Notes under the pieces: model-generated | Seen by the model: only the letters and a program-made list of their open reading frames with translations | What the model was told of the DNA's origin: nothing | Database searches by the model: none | Assembly: GCF_007923265.1 (NCBI RefSeq) | Contig: NZ_VOJA01000004.1 | Location: 336,584-400,583, forward strand | Direction: 5' to 3' | DNA length: 64,000 nucleotides | Source: Francisella salimarina | Lineage (GTDB): Bacteria; Pseudomonadota; Gammaproteobacteria; Francisellales; Francisellaceae | Program-made: the position numbers and the translations under genes | Shown here: positions 1-10,507 of the stretch, piece after piece | Layout of the letters: each line of letters opens with the position of its first letter | How positions within the stretch are numbered: position 1 is the stretch's first letter

Positions 1-965
1 GACTTTTTCACAATGAGCCTTTGGCAAATTTATTAAAGAAAGCTTGTGAGCTAACAAGTATGGATAAGGCTATAGTTATGAATAGTGGTGCTGAAGCTAT
101 AGAGACTGCAATAAAAGTAGCTAGAAAGTGGGGATATGTAAAAAAGCAGATTCCAGATGGTTTGGTAGAAATAATAACTTTTGATAATAGCTTTCATGGT
201 AGAACAATAACGGCAATAGGTACATCATCGAATTATGCTTATAAAGATAAGTTTGGTCCTATGCCTCAGGGTTTTATCTCAATACCTTATAATGATTTAG
301 ATGCTCTTGAAAACGCTATTACAAAAAATACAGCAGCAATAATTATTGAGCCTATCCAAGGTGAGGGTGGAGTGATTATTCCAAATGAGGAGTATTTGTA
401 TAAGTGCCAAGAAATTTGCAAAAAGAATAATGTGCTGTTTATTCTAGATGAGATACAAACAGGTATGGGACGTACTGGCAAAAATTTTGCTAAAGAGCAT
501 TATGGTTTAGATCCTGATGGGATGACATTGGGGAAATCTTTGGGAGGAGGAGTTTTACCTATTTCACTATTTCTAGGCAAAGAAGATCTTATGGAAGTGT
601 TACACCCTGGTGATCATGGTAGTACTTTTGGAGGGAATCCATTGGCTTCTGCTGTGGCGTATAAGGCTCTTAATATTTTGGATGAAGAGGCTTTAGCTGA
701 GAGAGCAGGAGTTTTAGGAAGCTTATTTGTAGATCAGTTAAAAAAAATAAATTCTAAATATATCCAAGAAATAAGAGCAAAAGGTTTATTTATTGCTTTG
801 CAAATATATCCGCAATATTTTGAGAGTTTTTATCAAGAACTTTTAAATCTAGGCATACTTGCTGTAAAAACTAGAAATAATACTATTCGTTTATTGCCAC
901 CACTAACTATAGATAGAGAAAATCTTACTGAAGCTGTGAGTATAATAAAAAATCTAAATCTTTGA
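1..965 (+). CDS. argD: Acetylornithine aminotransferase, 5' end cut off
   Basis: Class III PLP-dependent aminotransferase converting N-acetylglutamate semialdehyde to N-acetylornithine in arginine synthesis. The open frame runs in from the window edge (first whole codon at base 3), so roughly the first 75 residues are missing; the visible part begins with the family's HNEP segment. Visible motifs are NSGAEAIETAIK, the DEIQTGMGRTG segment with the Asp that binds the PLP ring nitrogen, and LGKSLGGG, whose lysine (codon 534-536) should form the Schiff base with PLP, then GSTFGGNPLA. The family also contains succinylornithine and other omega-aminotransferases, but the neighbouring argR, argH and argG favour ArgD. 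Its 3' end overlaps the convergent argR by 12 bases. Confidence 0.88.
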   Translation, partial: LFHNEPLANLLKKACELTSMDKAIVMNSGAEAIETAIKVARKWGYVKKQIPDGLVEIITFDNSFHGRTITAIGTSSNYAYKDKFGPMPQGFISIPYNDLDALENAITKNTAAIIIEPIQGEGGVIIPNEEYLYKCQEICKKNNVLFILDEIQTGMGRTGKNFAKEHYGLDPDGMTLGKSLGGGVLPISLFLGKEDLMEVLHPGDHGSTFGGNPLASAVAYKALNILDEEALAERAGVLGSLFVDQLKKINSKYIQEIRAKGLFIALQIYPQYFESFYQELLNLGILAVKTRNNTIRLLPPLTIDRENLTEAVSIIKNLNL

Positions 966-1409
966 AAATAAAAAGTTTTCTATGTTCGTTTTTAATTTTT
1001 TAATATTTTTGATTGATGATGGAGCAACAAAAATTGTATCATCACCGGCTACTATACCAATTATTTCAAAGCTATTTTTATTATAGTCTAAAGTTCTTGC
1101 TACTAATTGTGCGGCACCTGGAGCAGTATCGATTATAACAATAGCTTCATTTGCATCAATCTTGATAACTAAAGATGAAATATTATCAGTCATTATTGGA
1201 GGAGCTGGCTCATTGGGTATTTTATATACTAGAGTGCTTTTTTCATTTTTGACTTTAACGGCACCAATTTTTTTGAGCATTCTATTAACTTTTGACTGGC
1301 TAGCACTATAGCCTAGGCGCTCCAAAGTATCACAGATATCGTTCTGAGAAGAAAATTCTTTGCTAAGAATGAGCTGTCTTAGATCGTTATAAATATCAGA
1401 TTTATCCAT
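954..1409 (-). CDS. argR: Arginine repressor ArgR
   Basis: Hexameric DNA-binding repressor that uses L-arginine as corepressor. At 151 residues it has the normal family length. The N-terminal half carries the winged-helix region (SQNDICDTLERLGY, then SQSKVNRMLKKIGAVKV), and the C-terminal half carries the arginine-binding and oligomerisation domain with the characteristic GDDTIFVAPSS segment. The start at 1409 is preceded by a Shine-Dalgarno-like AAGGGA. It lies downstream of argG and argH on the same strand but is separated from argH by a 122-base gap, so it may have its own promoter. ARG-box-like palindromes upstream of argG are its probable targets. Confidence 0.92.
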   Translation of the reverse strand: MDKSDIYNDLRQLILSKEFSSQNDICDTLERLGYSASQSKVNRMLKKIGAVKVKNEKSTLVYKIPNEPAPPIMTDNISSLVIKIDANEAIVIIDTAPGAAQLVARTLDYNKNSFEIIGIVAGDDTIFVAPSSIKNIKKLKTNIENFLFSKI

Positions 1410-1463
1410 AAATTTCCCTTATATAAACTAACCACTGTCTTATTTCAGCCTTCGTTATTTTAA

Positions 1464-1479
1464 CGATATTGAGATATCG
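1464..1479. repeat. Small perfect inverted repeat between argH and argR
   Basis: CGATAT (1464-1469), a four-base spacer TGAG, then ATATCG (1474-1479). It lies in the gap upstream of argR and downstream of argH. No T-run follows it on the minus strand, so it is a poor terminator, and it does not fit the TGAAT-N4-ATTCA pattern of ARG boxes. It may be an operator for an unidentified protein or a chance palindrome. Confidence 0.35.
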
Positions 1480-1531
1480 CAATTATAAGCTTTTCAGAAG
1501 AATATATCTATTTTTTGCAAAAATACTAGAA

Positions 1532-2725
1532 TTATTTATTTAGTTTAAGTTTGATAGCTACATAAGCATCACGGAAAGACAGACCTTGTTCTACTAATTT
1601 ATATACTTCTTCGGTAGCATACAAGTCAGGGGTCATTGCTTGCTCTAGTTTATCTATATGAACATTCAAATCCTTGATTGTTGAGTTAAATAATAAAGCG
1701 GTATCTTCGATTAGAGTTATAGCTTCAAAGAATGGTAGTTTTGTTAGTTGGTAGTCACGATTATAACCACTAGGGACACTATCAATTATAGAAGTGATTT
1801 GTTGGAGGTAACCTAGATACAGTTTTGCATTGCCTCTCATGATTTCAAATAAATCATAATTACGTTTTTGAGGCATAATTGATGACCCTGTCGTATATGA
1901 GTTGCTTAGACTAAAATAATCAAATTCTGCCATTGTAAATAACATCATATCATTAGCAAATCTTGAGTAGATGCTTATAGGGTTTGAGAATGTTTGTAGC
2001 ATCAGCTTTTCAAAATATCCTCTAGAGAATGCACAATAAATAGGGTTGTCTTGTGTTCTATTAAAGCCAAGTAGTTCGGTGGTATATTCTTTATCATGTT
2101 TGAAGTTGCTGATACCAAATCCTGATGCAGATCCTAGGGGATTTTGGTTAATAACTTTGCTAGTAGCTGATATTAATAACAGAGTGTCTGCTAGTGCATC
2201 AGCAAAAGAACCCAACCAAGTTGCAACCGTAGTTGGCATTGCTTTTTGCATGTGCGTATAGCCAGGCATGGGTATATTTTTGAATTTACTAGCTTTAGAG
2301 CGAAGAGTGTAGATATTCTCTTGAATAGTTTTTTCTAAGAATTGAATCTTATCTATCATGAAAAGACGTAGCATCACTAATGACTGATCATTTCTACTTC
2401 TACCTGTGTGTATCTTTTTGCCAACTTCACCATAATGCGTACATAAATACTGTTCAATTGCAGTATGACCATCTTCTTGATCTTGAGTTATTCTAAATTC
2501 ATTGTTAGATAGGAGCTCTTGTATTTCTTGTAATCCTTTTTTGAGAAGATTAAGTTCATCTTTAGTAATGATTTTCATCTTATAAAGCATTTTTGCATGA
2601 GCTAAACTAGCTTGTAGATCGTATTTTAATAGTTTCTGATCAAGTATATGGTCCTGACCTACAGTATATTTTTCAACTATAGGTAAGAGCTTATCTGTTT
2701 CTGTTTGCCAAAGTTTTTTGCTCAT
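1532..2725 (-). CDS. argH: Argininosuccinate lyase, short form
   Basis: Cleaves argininosuccinate to arginine and fumarate, the last step of arginine synthesis. Family landmarks are HTGRSRNDQ (residues 106-114), PGYTHMQ (154-160), NPLGSASGFG (about 195-204) and the fumarase/lyase signature GSSIMPQKRN (280-289) containing the catalytic serine loop. The protein has 397 residues against about 460 for most ArgH; it stops shortly after the conserved ATEEVYKLVEQGLSFRDAY region, so the usual last 50-60 residues are missing while all catalytic loops remain. It follows argG by four bases and is probably cotranscribed with it. Confidence 0.9.
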   Translation of the reverse strand: MSKKLWQTETDKLLPIVEKYTVGQDHILDQKLLKYDLQASLAHAKMLYKMKIITKDELNLLKKGLQEIQELLSNNEFRITQDQEDGHTAIEQYLCTHYGEVGKKIHTGRSRNDQSLVMLRLFMIDKIQFLEKTIQENIYTLRSKASKFKNIPMPGYTHMQKAMPTTVATWLGSFADALADTLLLISATSKVINQNPLGSASGFGISNFKHDKEYTTELLGFNRTQDNPIYCAFSRGYFEKLMLQTFSNPISIYSRFANDMMLFTMAEFDYFSLSNSYTTGSSIMPQKRNYDLFEIMRGNAKLYLGYLQQITSIIDSVPSGYNRDYQLTKLPFFEAITLIEDTALLFNSTIKDLNVHIDKLEQAMTPDLYATEEVYKLVEQGLSFRDAYVAIKLKLNK

Positions 2726-2729
2726 AATA

Positions 2730-3986
2730 TTACTTCTTATTTTTCATTATTGAATATGCTGTACGTTGAGCTAAGCTGTGAAGTTCTATAAATCCAGCAG
2801 AAGCATTATGATTAAATAAATCGCCACCAGCTTCAAAAGTTGCTAACTCAGGTTTTAGCATAGAAAATGGTGATTCGACTGCTACTACTTCTATATTACC
2901 TTTATATAAAGATACAGTCACTTTTCCCGTTACTTTTTTATTTTGCTCTTCGATAAATGCAAGAATATTATTCATAACAGGGTTATACCATTCAGCAGCA
3001 TAAGCAAGGTAAGCCCATTTGTTGTCCATAAATGTTTTTAGCTCATTTTCCTGACGGGTAGAAACAAGTTGCTCAAGCTTTTTGTGAGCAGCTATTATAA
3101 TGCTAGCACCTGGGTTTTCATAAATACCTCTAACTTTTAGACCAATCAATCTATCTTCAATAAGGTTAAATACCCCAACACCATGTTCGCCACCTATTTT
3201 ATTAGATTGCATTATTAGTTCTGCTAAAGGCATAGCTTTTCCATCTAGCTTGGTTGGTATACCTTTGACAAACTCTAAGGTAATATTTTGTGGTTTATCA
3301 AGAGCATTTTCGGGAGTCTTACACCATTGTAAAATTGCCTCTTTAGGAGCAATTAAATTTGAATGTTCTATTTCGCCACCTTCTGCGGTATTACCCCACA
3401 TATTTTCATCATAAGAGTAAGGTTTATCTTTTTGTTGCTTAACTGGAATACCATGTTTTTCAGCGTATTCTAATTCTTGCTCTCTACCCATTCCCCATTC
3501 TCTAACAGGAGCAATTGTTTTTATATTTTCATCTAATGTTGTTAGATAGCTTTCAAAACGAACTTGATCATTGCCTTTGCCTGTACAGCCATGAGCAACA
3601 ACTTGACAATCATATTTCTTAGCTACTTCAACAGCTATCTCTGAAATAATAACTCTGCCAAGAGGTGTTGAAAGAGCATAGCCACCTTGATAATCGGCAT
3701 TTGCTTTAATAGCTTTGCTTATAACCTCATCTGCAAAACGATTTTTGGCATCATACACCACAGCATCTATAGCACCTAAGCTGATAGCTTTTTGTTTTAT
3801 TTGTTCTAGATTATCAGCAACTTGACCAATATCTATAGTTAAAGCAACAACTTCAACATCATATTCTTCTTGAATCCACTTGAGCATAACTGATGTATCA
3901 AGCCCACCTGAGTATAGTAGAAGACAACGTTTGAAATCACCTTTTTTTGCTTCATGACTTGCGACTTTTTGATATGAGATTGACAT
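2730..3986 (-). CDS. argG: Argininosuccinate synthase
   Basis: ATP-dependent condensation of citrulline with aspartate in the cytoplasm. The N-terminal adenine-nucleotide alpha-hydrolase fold shows the PP-loop LLYSGGLDTSV (residues 23-33), followed by HGCTGKGNDQVRFE and APVREWGMGR, which contact citrulline and aspartate in the family. Its 418 residues fit the family range. It is the first gene of an argG-argH pair, with a four-base gap between them. Upstream there are two adjacent ARG-box-like palindromes placed over the probable promoter and a third further out, so repression by the nearby ArgR is likely. Confidence 0.95.
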   Translation of the reverse strand: MSISYQKVASHEAKKGDFKRCLLLYSGGLDTSVMLKWIQEEYDVEVVALTIDIGQVADNLEQIKQKAISLGAIDAVVYDAKNRFADEVISKAIKANADYQGGYALSTPLGRVIISEIAVEVAKKYDCQVVAHGCTGKGNDQVRFESYLTTLDENIKTIAPVREWGMGREQELEYAEKHGIPVKQQKDKPYSYDENMWGNTAEGGEIEHSNLIAPKEAILQWCKTPENALDKPQNITLEFVKGIPTKLDGKAMPLAELIMQSNKIGGEHGVGVFNLIEDRLIGLKVRGIYENPGASIIIAAHKKLEQLVSTRQENELKTFMDNKWAYLAYAAEWYNPVMNNILAFIEEQNKKVTGKVTVSLYKGNIEVVAVESPFSMLKPELATFEAGGDLFNHNASAGFIELHSLAQRTAYSIMKNKK

Positions 3987-4004
3987 TTTTACTACCAGTT
4001 GTTT

Positions 4005-4083
4005 ATTGAATATTTATTCATGTTATCAAATTAATATTCGATATCAAGGGTTTTATTGCGTATAATGTGAATAAATATTTAAA
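4005..4083 (-). promoter_or_regulatory. argG promoter region with three ARG-box-like palindromes
   Basis: The E. coli ARG box has the core TGAAT-N4-ATTCA. Here TGAAT-ATTT-ATTCA (4007-4020) is a perfect match, CAAAT-TAAT-ATTCG (4027-4040) matches 8 of 10 core positions, and TGAAT-AAAT-ATTTA (4068-4081) matches 9 of 10. The first two are spaced two bases apart as 18-bp boxes, close to the 2-3 bp spacing known for ArgR targets. On the minus strand a -35-like TTGATA (4047-4042) and a -10-like TAACAT (4025-4020) with a 16-base spacer overlap them. Box identity is inferred from the E. coli consensus, and in so AT-rich a sequence single matches can arise by chance, but three clustered ones are unlikely. 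Confidence 0.72.
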
Positions 4084-4094
4084 TGGTTGAGATT

Positions 4095-5606
4095 TTATTT
4101 ATATCCTATGTACACAGCTATAATTATCATAATAGAGCTTAAAGTCATTAGATATAGATAGAATTTAAAGATGAATTTTAGCCATAACCCATAAGGTATT
4201 CTTGCAACACCAAGTACAGCCATAAGTGTAGCTGATGTAGGCATTAAGCAATGTGTCCAGCCATCACCAAGTTGGAATGCTAAGACAGCAATTTGCCTAC
4301 TTAGGCCCGTTAGGTCTGCTAATGGCGACATAATTGGCATGGTAAGAGCTGCTTGGCCTGAGCCAGATGTAACAAAGAAGTTAAATATTGATTGGAAGAA
4401 AAACATCCCTATAGCAGATACATATTCATTGGTACCTGATATAGCTTCTGAAGCATAGTGTAATATGGTGTTTAGCATAGTGTAATCTTGGGGATTAGAG
4501 CCTCCCATAAGATATATCAGACCATAAGCAAAACCAATGATTAAACAAACAGGTAAAAGATCTTTGGCACCATTTTTGAAAGCATCAATAGCAATGTTTA
4601 AGTTCATACCATTTACTTTACCAACTATAGCAAACAGCCCAGTTAATAGTCCTAGTATTGTAAAAAGTGTCGCAATTTCGGGGATATAATAGCCTAGTTC
4701 TACTACGCCATACACTAGCCATATTATTGTAGCGATTAAACTCAAGAGTATTAACCATGAGTAAATACACATTTTTTGTGTTTGTTCTAAGCTATGTTCA
4801 TCAGAGTTTCTATAGAAATTATCATAAATATACATAGGTGAGGATTGAGGTTTCTTTTGTATTTTTAGTGCATAGATCATTGCAAAAATACTTATAGATA
4901 GAGTAAATATAAACCACATAATAATCCTAAAAAGGCTACCTGATAATATTGGAATTTCTGCAATTCCTTGAGCAATACTAACTGAGAAAGGGTTCATCCA
5001 AGAAGTTGCAAACCCAATTTGAGTTGCTAAGTAGATAACCACAGTGCAAGTTAGAGCGTCAAACCCAATAAGTACAAAAATTGGCACAAGCAACATTATA
5101 AAAGGAATCGTTTCCTCTCCCATACCAAATACAGCGCCACCTAAAGAAAAAATAAAACATAAAACGGGTAGTAGAATGATTTTGTTATTTTGGAATTTAT
5201 TCACTACTCTGAGAATTGATTGATCAATAACTTTTGTTTTAAGAAGAACTCCGAAAGATCCTCCTATAATTAATAAGAAAGCTATAATTGCAACAGCACC
5301 ACCATCTTTTGAGCCTGAAGTTATACCATCATATATGAAATTAGTAAAACCTCGACTTTGACTATTTTCAGTTGCAAAGACTTTGACAGGAGATGTTTCT
5401 GGATTGCCTTGAGAATCTAATTTATATTGAAAGCTATCAGCAACTAATACATTTCTAGAATATGTTTGGCCATCTGAAGAGTATTGGATTTTTTTTACAT
5501 CAAATTTACCAACTGGTATGAAATAGCTTGTGATTGCTACGAGGATTGCGATACAGAATAGTATCACTAAAGTATCAGGCATTTGTATTTTTTTTTGACT
5601 TCTCAT
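4095..5606 (-). CDS. YfcC/DcuC-family membrane transporter, possibly for arginine or ornithine
   Basis: A 503-residue polytopic inner-membrane protein with an early membrane segment, a short soluble loop (residues about 45-85), and then about eleven further hydrophobic segments. It resembles the YfcC / C4-dicarboxylate anaerobic carrier-like superfamily, some members of which are annotated as arginine-ornithine or basic amino acid antiporters. Family-like stretches are GAVFGMGEETIPF and GSGQAALTMPIMSPLADL. The position immediately upstream of argG on the same strand and an ARG-box-like site 20-34 bases before its start codon suggest an arginine-related substrate; this is inference from context, not from the sequence of the binding site. 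Confidence 0.75.
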   Translation of the reverse strand: MRSQKKIQMPDTLVILFCIAILVAITSYFIPVGKFDVKKIQYSSDGQTYSRNVLVADSFQYKLDSQGNPETSPVKVFATENSQSRGFTNFIYDGITSGSKDGGAVAIIAFLLIIGGSFGVLLKTKVIDQSILRVVNKFQNNKIILLPVLCFIFSLGGAVFGMGEETIPFIMLLVPIFVLIGFDALTCTVVIYLATQIGFATSWMNPFSVSIAQGIAEIPILSGSLFRIIMWFIFTLSISIFAMIYALKIQKKPQSSPMYIYDNFYRNSDEHSLEQTQKMCIYSWLILLSLIATIIWLVYGVVELGYYIPEIATLFTILGLLTGLFAIVGKVNGMNLNIAIDAFKNGAKDLLPVCLIIGFAYGLIYLMGGSNPQDYTMLNTILHYASEAISGTNEYVSAIGMFFFQSIFNFFVTSGSGQAALTMPIMSPLADLTGLSRQIAVLAFQLGDGWTHCLMPTSATLMAVLGVARIPYGLWLKFIFKFYLYLMTLSSIMIIIAVYIGYK

Positions 5607-5625
5607 CTATGGAATAATTTTATTA

Positions 5626-5639
5626 TGAGTATTTATTTA
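5626..5639 (-). promoter_or_regulatory. Possible ARG box before the YfcC-type transporter
   Basis: TGAGT-ATTT-ATTTA lies 20-34 bases upstream of the start codon at 5606 and matches 8 of 10 core positions of the TGAAT-N4-ATTCA ArgR site. Only one copy is seen, so this is a weak call that gains weight mainly from the arginine neighbourhood. Confidence 0.35.
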
Positions 5640-5741
5640 GATTATCAGCATTTGATAAAAAATGGATACAAAAATTAACGAAGATTGTCATATTTTCAAA
5701 TAGCAACATGCCCTTAAAAATGTTATTATTATGTTCCATGA

Positions 5742-7406
<1,665 letters not shown>

Positions 7407-7415
7407 TCCCTAGTT

Positions 7416-7445
7416 TTGAAATTTTGTCAATAAAAGTGATATAAT
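7416..7445 (+). promoter_or_regulatory. Probable sigma-70 promoter of ndk
   Basis: TTGAAA at 7416-7421, an 18-base spacer, then a perfect TATAAT at 7440-7445, about 32 bases before the ndk start codon. This suggests ndk is transcribed independently of pyrG, although read-through from pyrG is also possible because no clear terminator lies between them. Confidence 0.6.
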
Positions 7446-7477
7446 CTGAATTAACTAAGAATTGGAGAATTAATTAA

Positions 7478-7900
7478 ATGAGTAATCAAAGAACTTTATC
7501 TATTATTAAACCAGATGCTGTAGAAAAGAATATAATCGGAGAAATTTACAGACGTTTTGAGAAGTCTGGTTTGAAAGTTGTTGCAGCTAAAATGAAACAT
7601 TTGTCAAAAACAGAGGCCGAAGGCTTCTATGCAGTGCATAAAGATAGACCATTTTTTAGCGCTCTTGTAGAGTTTATGATTTCAGGTCCTGTGATGATAC
7701 AGGTATTAGAAGGTGAAAATGCGATAGCTAAAAATCGTGAGTTGATGGGTGCTACAAACCCTAAAGAAGCAGATGCTGGAACAATTAGAGCTGATTTTGC
7801 TGATAGTATTGATGCTAATGCTGTGCACGGTTCAGATGCTCCAGAAACAGCAGCACAAGAAATTAAGTATTTCTTTAGTGATATAGAGATTGTTGGCTAA
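7478..7900 (+). CDS. ndk: Nucleoside diphosphate kinase
   Basis: Transfers the terminal phosphate of ATP to other (d)NDPs through a phosphohistidine. It has the usual 140-residue length. Sequence marks are [14 protein letters not shown] at the N-terminus, the [18 protein letters not shown] loop, and the active-site signature [12 protein letters not shown], where the histidine is phosphorylated. GGAGAATT lies just before the start. It sits after pyrG, so the two nucleotide-metabolism genes are adjacent, and it has its own promoter-like sequence upstream. Confidence 0.97.
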   Translation: MSNQRTLSIIKPDAVEKNIIGEIYRRFEKSGLKVVAAKMKHLSKTEAEGFYAVHKDRPFFSALVEFMISGPVMIQVLEGENAIAKNRELMGATNPKEADAGTIRADFADSIDANAVHGSDAPETAAQEIKYFFSDIEIVG

Positions 7901-7939
7901 GCCGGTCTATATCGAATAATACCTAGGAGGAGATTGATA

Positions 7940-8842
7940 ATGAGTTGGTTAACTAGAGTAATTGGTAGAAGTCTTGGTTTAGAAGCACAGAAAAAAGATA
8001 TGCCTACAGGAGTTTGGAGTCAATGTCCAAGCTGTGGAGTAACGTTGTACTCTGAAGAGTTACACAATAATAAGTCAGTGTGTCCAAACTGTAATTATCA
8101 TTACAGAATATCTGCTAGACACAGACTAAACTTATTCTTCGATAGAGAGAGTACAAAAGAGCATTTTGCTAATATATCTCCTGTGGATATGCTTAAGTTC
8201 AAAGATACTAAGTCTTATAAAGATAGACTTTCTCAAGCACAGAAAAAAACTGAAGAACAAGATGCATTGGTAGTGATGGAAGGAACTGTAAAAGGATTCC
8301 CAGTAGTTGCTGCAGCATTTAACTTTATGTTCTTAGGTGGTTCTATGGGTTCTGTTGTAGGTGAAAAATTTACTAGAGGTGTTAAGCTTGCTATCGAGAA
8401 AAAAGTTCCTTTTGTATGCTTTACAGCAAGTGGCGGAGCTAGAATGCAAGAGTCTCTATTTTCATTAATGCAGATGGCAAAGACAAGTGCTGCTTTACAA
8501 AAATTGGCAGAAGCTAAGCTACCATATTTAGTTGTATTGACAGATCCTACTACAGGTGGTGTATCTGCGTCTTTAGCTATGCTTGGTGATGTACATCTTG
8601 CTGAACCAAAAGCTCTGATAGGCTTTGCTGGACCTAGAGTGATTGAACAGACAGTAAGAGAAAAATTACCTGAAGGATTCCAAAGAAGTGAGTTTTTGGT
8701 AGAGAAAGGCATGGTAGATATGATCGTTGATCGTAGAAACTTAAGAGAAGAAGTTGCAAAGTTAATAGATAAGCTTATGCCTAACTTGACTAAAATTAAT
8801 CATTCTCAATCTCTAGAATATAAATCTGAACAGCAAGTATAA
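7940..8842 (+). CDS. accD: Acetyl-CoA carboxylase carboxyltransferase subunit beta
   Basis: Together with AccA transfers the carboxyl group from biotin carboxyl carrier protein to acetyl-CoA, making malonyl-CoA for fatty acid synthesis. The N-terminal four-cysteine zinc ribbon is visible (CPSCG and CPNC, separated by 16 residues), followed by the crotonase-like carboxyltransferase fold with [12 protein letters not shown] and [11 protein letters not shown]. The ATG at 7940 is preferred over an in-frame TTG six bases earlier because the strong AGGAGG (7925-7930) is nine bases before the ATG. accD, folC and tsaE are closely spaced and probably form one transcript. Confidence 0.96.
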   Translation: MSWLTRVIGRSLGLEAQKKDMPTGVWSQCPSCGVTLYSEELHNNKSVCPNCNYHYRISARHRLNLFFDRESTKEHFANISPVDMLKFKDTKSYKDRLSQAQKKTEEQDALVVMEGTVKGFPVVAAAFNFMFLGGSMGSVVGEKFTRGVKLAIEKKVPFVCFTASGGARMQESLFSLMQMAKTSAALQKLAEAKLPYLVVLTDPTTGGVSASLAMLGDVHLAEPKALIGFAGPRVIEQTVREKLPEGFQRSEFLVEKGMVDMIVDRRNLREEVAKLIDKLMPNLTKINHSQSLEYKSEQQV

Positions 8843-8854
8843 TCTAAATTAAAG

Positions 8855-10039
8855 ATGAGCATTGAAGTCAAAATAGCTAAAATAATGGCTAAGCCAGATG
8901 CTCATAACTGTGATCTTTTAGATCTGTTACTTATTCTTGATAGATTTAACTTTACCAAAAAGTTTAAAGTAATAACAATTGCGGGGACAAATGGTAAAGG
9001 TACTACAGTAGCTATGTTAGAAGAGCTATTAGTGTCGAATAACAAGCAGGTGTTAAGTCATACATCTCCGCATGTTTTTAAATTTAATGAAAGAATATCT
9101 CTAAATAAGAAATCGATTCCAGATAATGTTTTATTAGAGCTATTAGAAAGATTAGATGAGATAACTCCTGAATATCGACTATCTTATTATCAAATAGCTT
9201 TTTTGTGTGCTTGTATGTATTCTCAGAAGGTTGCTATTGATTATCTGATTTTAGAAGTCGGTATAGGTGGTCGTTTAGATGCAGCAAATATAATAGATGC
9301 TGACATTACAGCTATTACTAATATTGATTTTGATCACTGTGAAGTTCTTGGTGATACGTTAGATAAAATTGGACATGAAAAGGCTGGTATAGCTAGGGTA
9401 GGAGTACCTTTGTTCTTGGGAACAAAAATGCCTGATAGTGTTTATAAATATGCAGAAGCTTGTGGTGCAATAATTTATGAAGAAAATCATGAGTATAGTT
9501 CTAGTGAGTGCTTTATACATAGTTATAATATTGCCGTAAGTATAGCTAATTATCTTTTTAATAAGTTGTTGATATCTTATATTCCAAATTTAGAAGAGAT
9601 AAGAGCTAAAGCAAGATTTTCAATATTAAAAAATAATAGTTTCAATAATAGTTATGTTGTTGTTGATGTTGCACATAATCCAGCTTCTGTGAGGCACTTA
9701 TTTGAGCTTTTAGATGCAAAATTTGGCAATAATAATGTCAGGTATGAGGCGGTATTTGGGATTTTAGCAAGTAAGGATCTACATGAGATATTAAATATAG
9801 CAAGAGACCGTATACATAAATGGGATATTGTGGATCTTAAATATTTGGATGGTCGAGCGGCTGATTTAGACAAAATAAAGCAAGAGTTTGAATCACAAAA
9901 AATTGTGCGAGTTGATTTTAATACAGACCTAGGTAGTATATATTTGTCAAAAAAAGATACGGTAACAGTTGTTTTTGGATCATTTGTATTAGCTGGAGAG
10001 TTTATAAAGCAGTATGAAAAGCATAATAGTGAAAAGTGA
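8855..10039 (+). CDS. folC: Folylpolyglutamate synthase / dihydrofolate synthase
   Basis: Mur-ligase-family ATP-dependent enzyme that adds glutamate to dihydropteroate or folates. The P-loop AGTNGKGTTVAMLE (about residues 43-56), the LEVGIGGRLDAANI segment, the GHEKAGIAR motif carrying the position of the carbamylated lysine, and VDVAHNPASV in the C-terminal domain are all family marks. It has 394 residues, slightly shorter than E. coli FolC. It starts 12 bases after accD, an arrangement also seen in enterobacteria, and its 3' end overlaps tsaE by 26 bases, which suggests translational coupling. Confidence 0.93.
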   Translation: MSIEVKIAKIMAKPDAHNCDLLDLLLILDRFNFTKKFKVITIAGTNGKGTTVAMLEELLVSNNKQVLSHTSPHVFKFNERISLNKKSIPDNVLLELLERLDEITPEYRLSYYQIAFLCACMYSQKVAIDYLILEVGIGGRLDAANIIDADITAITNIDFDHCEVLGDTLDKIGHEKAGIARVGVPLFLGTKMPDSVYKYAEACGAIIYEENHEYSSSECFIHSYNIAVSIANYLFNKLLISYIPNLEEIRAKARFSILKNNSFNNSYVVVDVAHNPASVRHLFELLDAKFGNNNVRYEAVFGILASKDLHEILNIARDRIHKWDIVDLKYLDGRAADLDKIKQEFESQKIVRVDFNTDLGSIYLSKKDTVTVVFGSFVLAGEFIKQYEKHNSEK

Positions 10040-10424
10040 AAAGCATCTGTTTGAGTTTGCTCAAGAGTATGCCAAAAAACTTCAAGTAGGTCAGATTATA
10101 TATTTACATGGGGACTTGGGTGCTGGCAAAACTACCTTTGTAAAAGGGGTGCTTAAGTCTTTGGGTTATAAAGGCAATGTTAAAAGCCCAACTTATACCT
10201 TGGTTGAAAGTTATGAGTTTGATAATTTTAATATTTATCATTTTGACTTGTATAGATTAGCAGACCCCGAAGAGCTTGAATGGATAGGTGTTAGAGACTA
10301 TTTTAATAATGATTCAATCTGTTTTGTTGAGTGGCCAGAAAAAGGTAAAGGGTTCTTGCCAAAAAACAGTACTGATATATATATAAAATATTTACCTAAT
10401 GGCAGGCAAATAGATTTTTGTTAA
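10014..10424 (+). CDS. tsaE: tRNA threonylcarbamoyladenosine ATPase TsaE
   Basis: Small P-loop ATPase that works with TsaB, TsaC and TsaD to make t6A at position 37 of ANN-decoding tRNAs. At 136 residues its length is close to that of the family. Visible are the Walker A motif HGDLGAGKTTFVKG, KSPTYTLVESY, the HFDLYRL segment and VEWPEKG near the C-terminus, all typical of YjeE/TsaE. It overlaps the end of folC by 26 bases in another frame. Confidence 0.95.
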   Translation: MKSIIVKSEKHLFEFAQEYAKKLQVGQIIYLHGDLGAGKTTFVKGVLKSLGYKGNVKSPTYTLVESYEFDNFNIYHFDLYRLADPEELEWIGVRDYFNNDSICFVEWPEKGKGFLPKNSTDIYIKYLPNGRQIDFC

Positions 10425-10507
10425 AAATCTCTATAAATATGGTATGAAAGTATATTATACTGTTAAAAATATTTTGTATTTATATTATTTGTCTGTGGGA
10501 GAGAAGG

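Noticed and set aside
1464-1479. CGATAT-TGAG-ATATCG palindrome as an ARG box
   Set aside because: It does not fit TGAAT-N4-ATTCA and matches no half-site; kept only as an inverted repeat of unknown role.
7424-7445. TTGTCA at 7424-7429 as the -35 of ndk
   Set aside because: The spacer to TATAAT would be only ten bases; TTGAAA at 7416 gives 18.
8233-8712. A 159-codon frame on the minus strand opposite accD
   Set aside because: Entirely inside the conserved accD coding region, no ribosome site, and residue composition typical of an antisense shadow.
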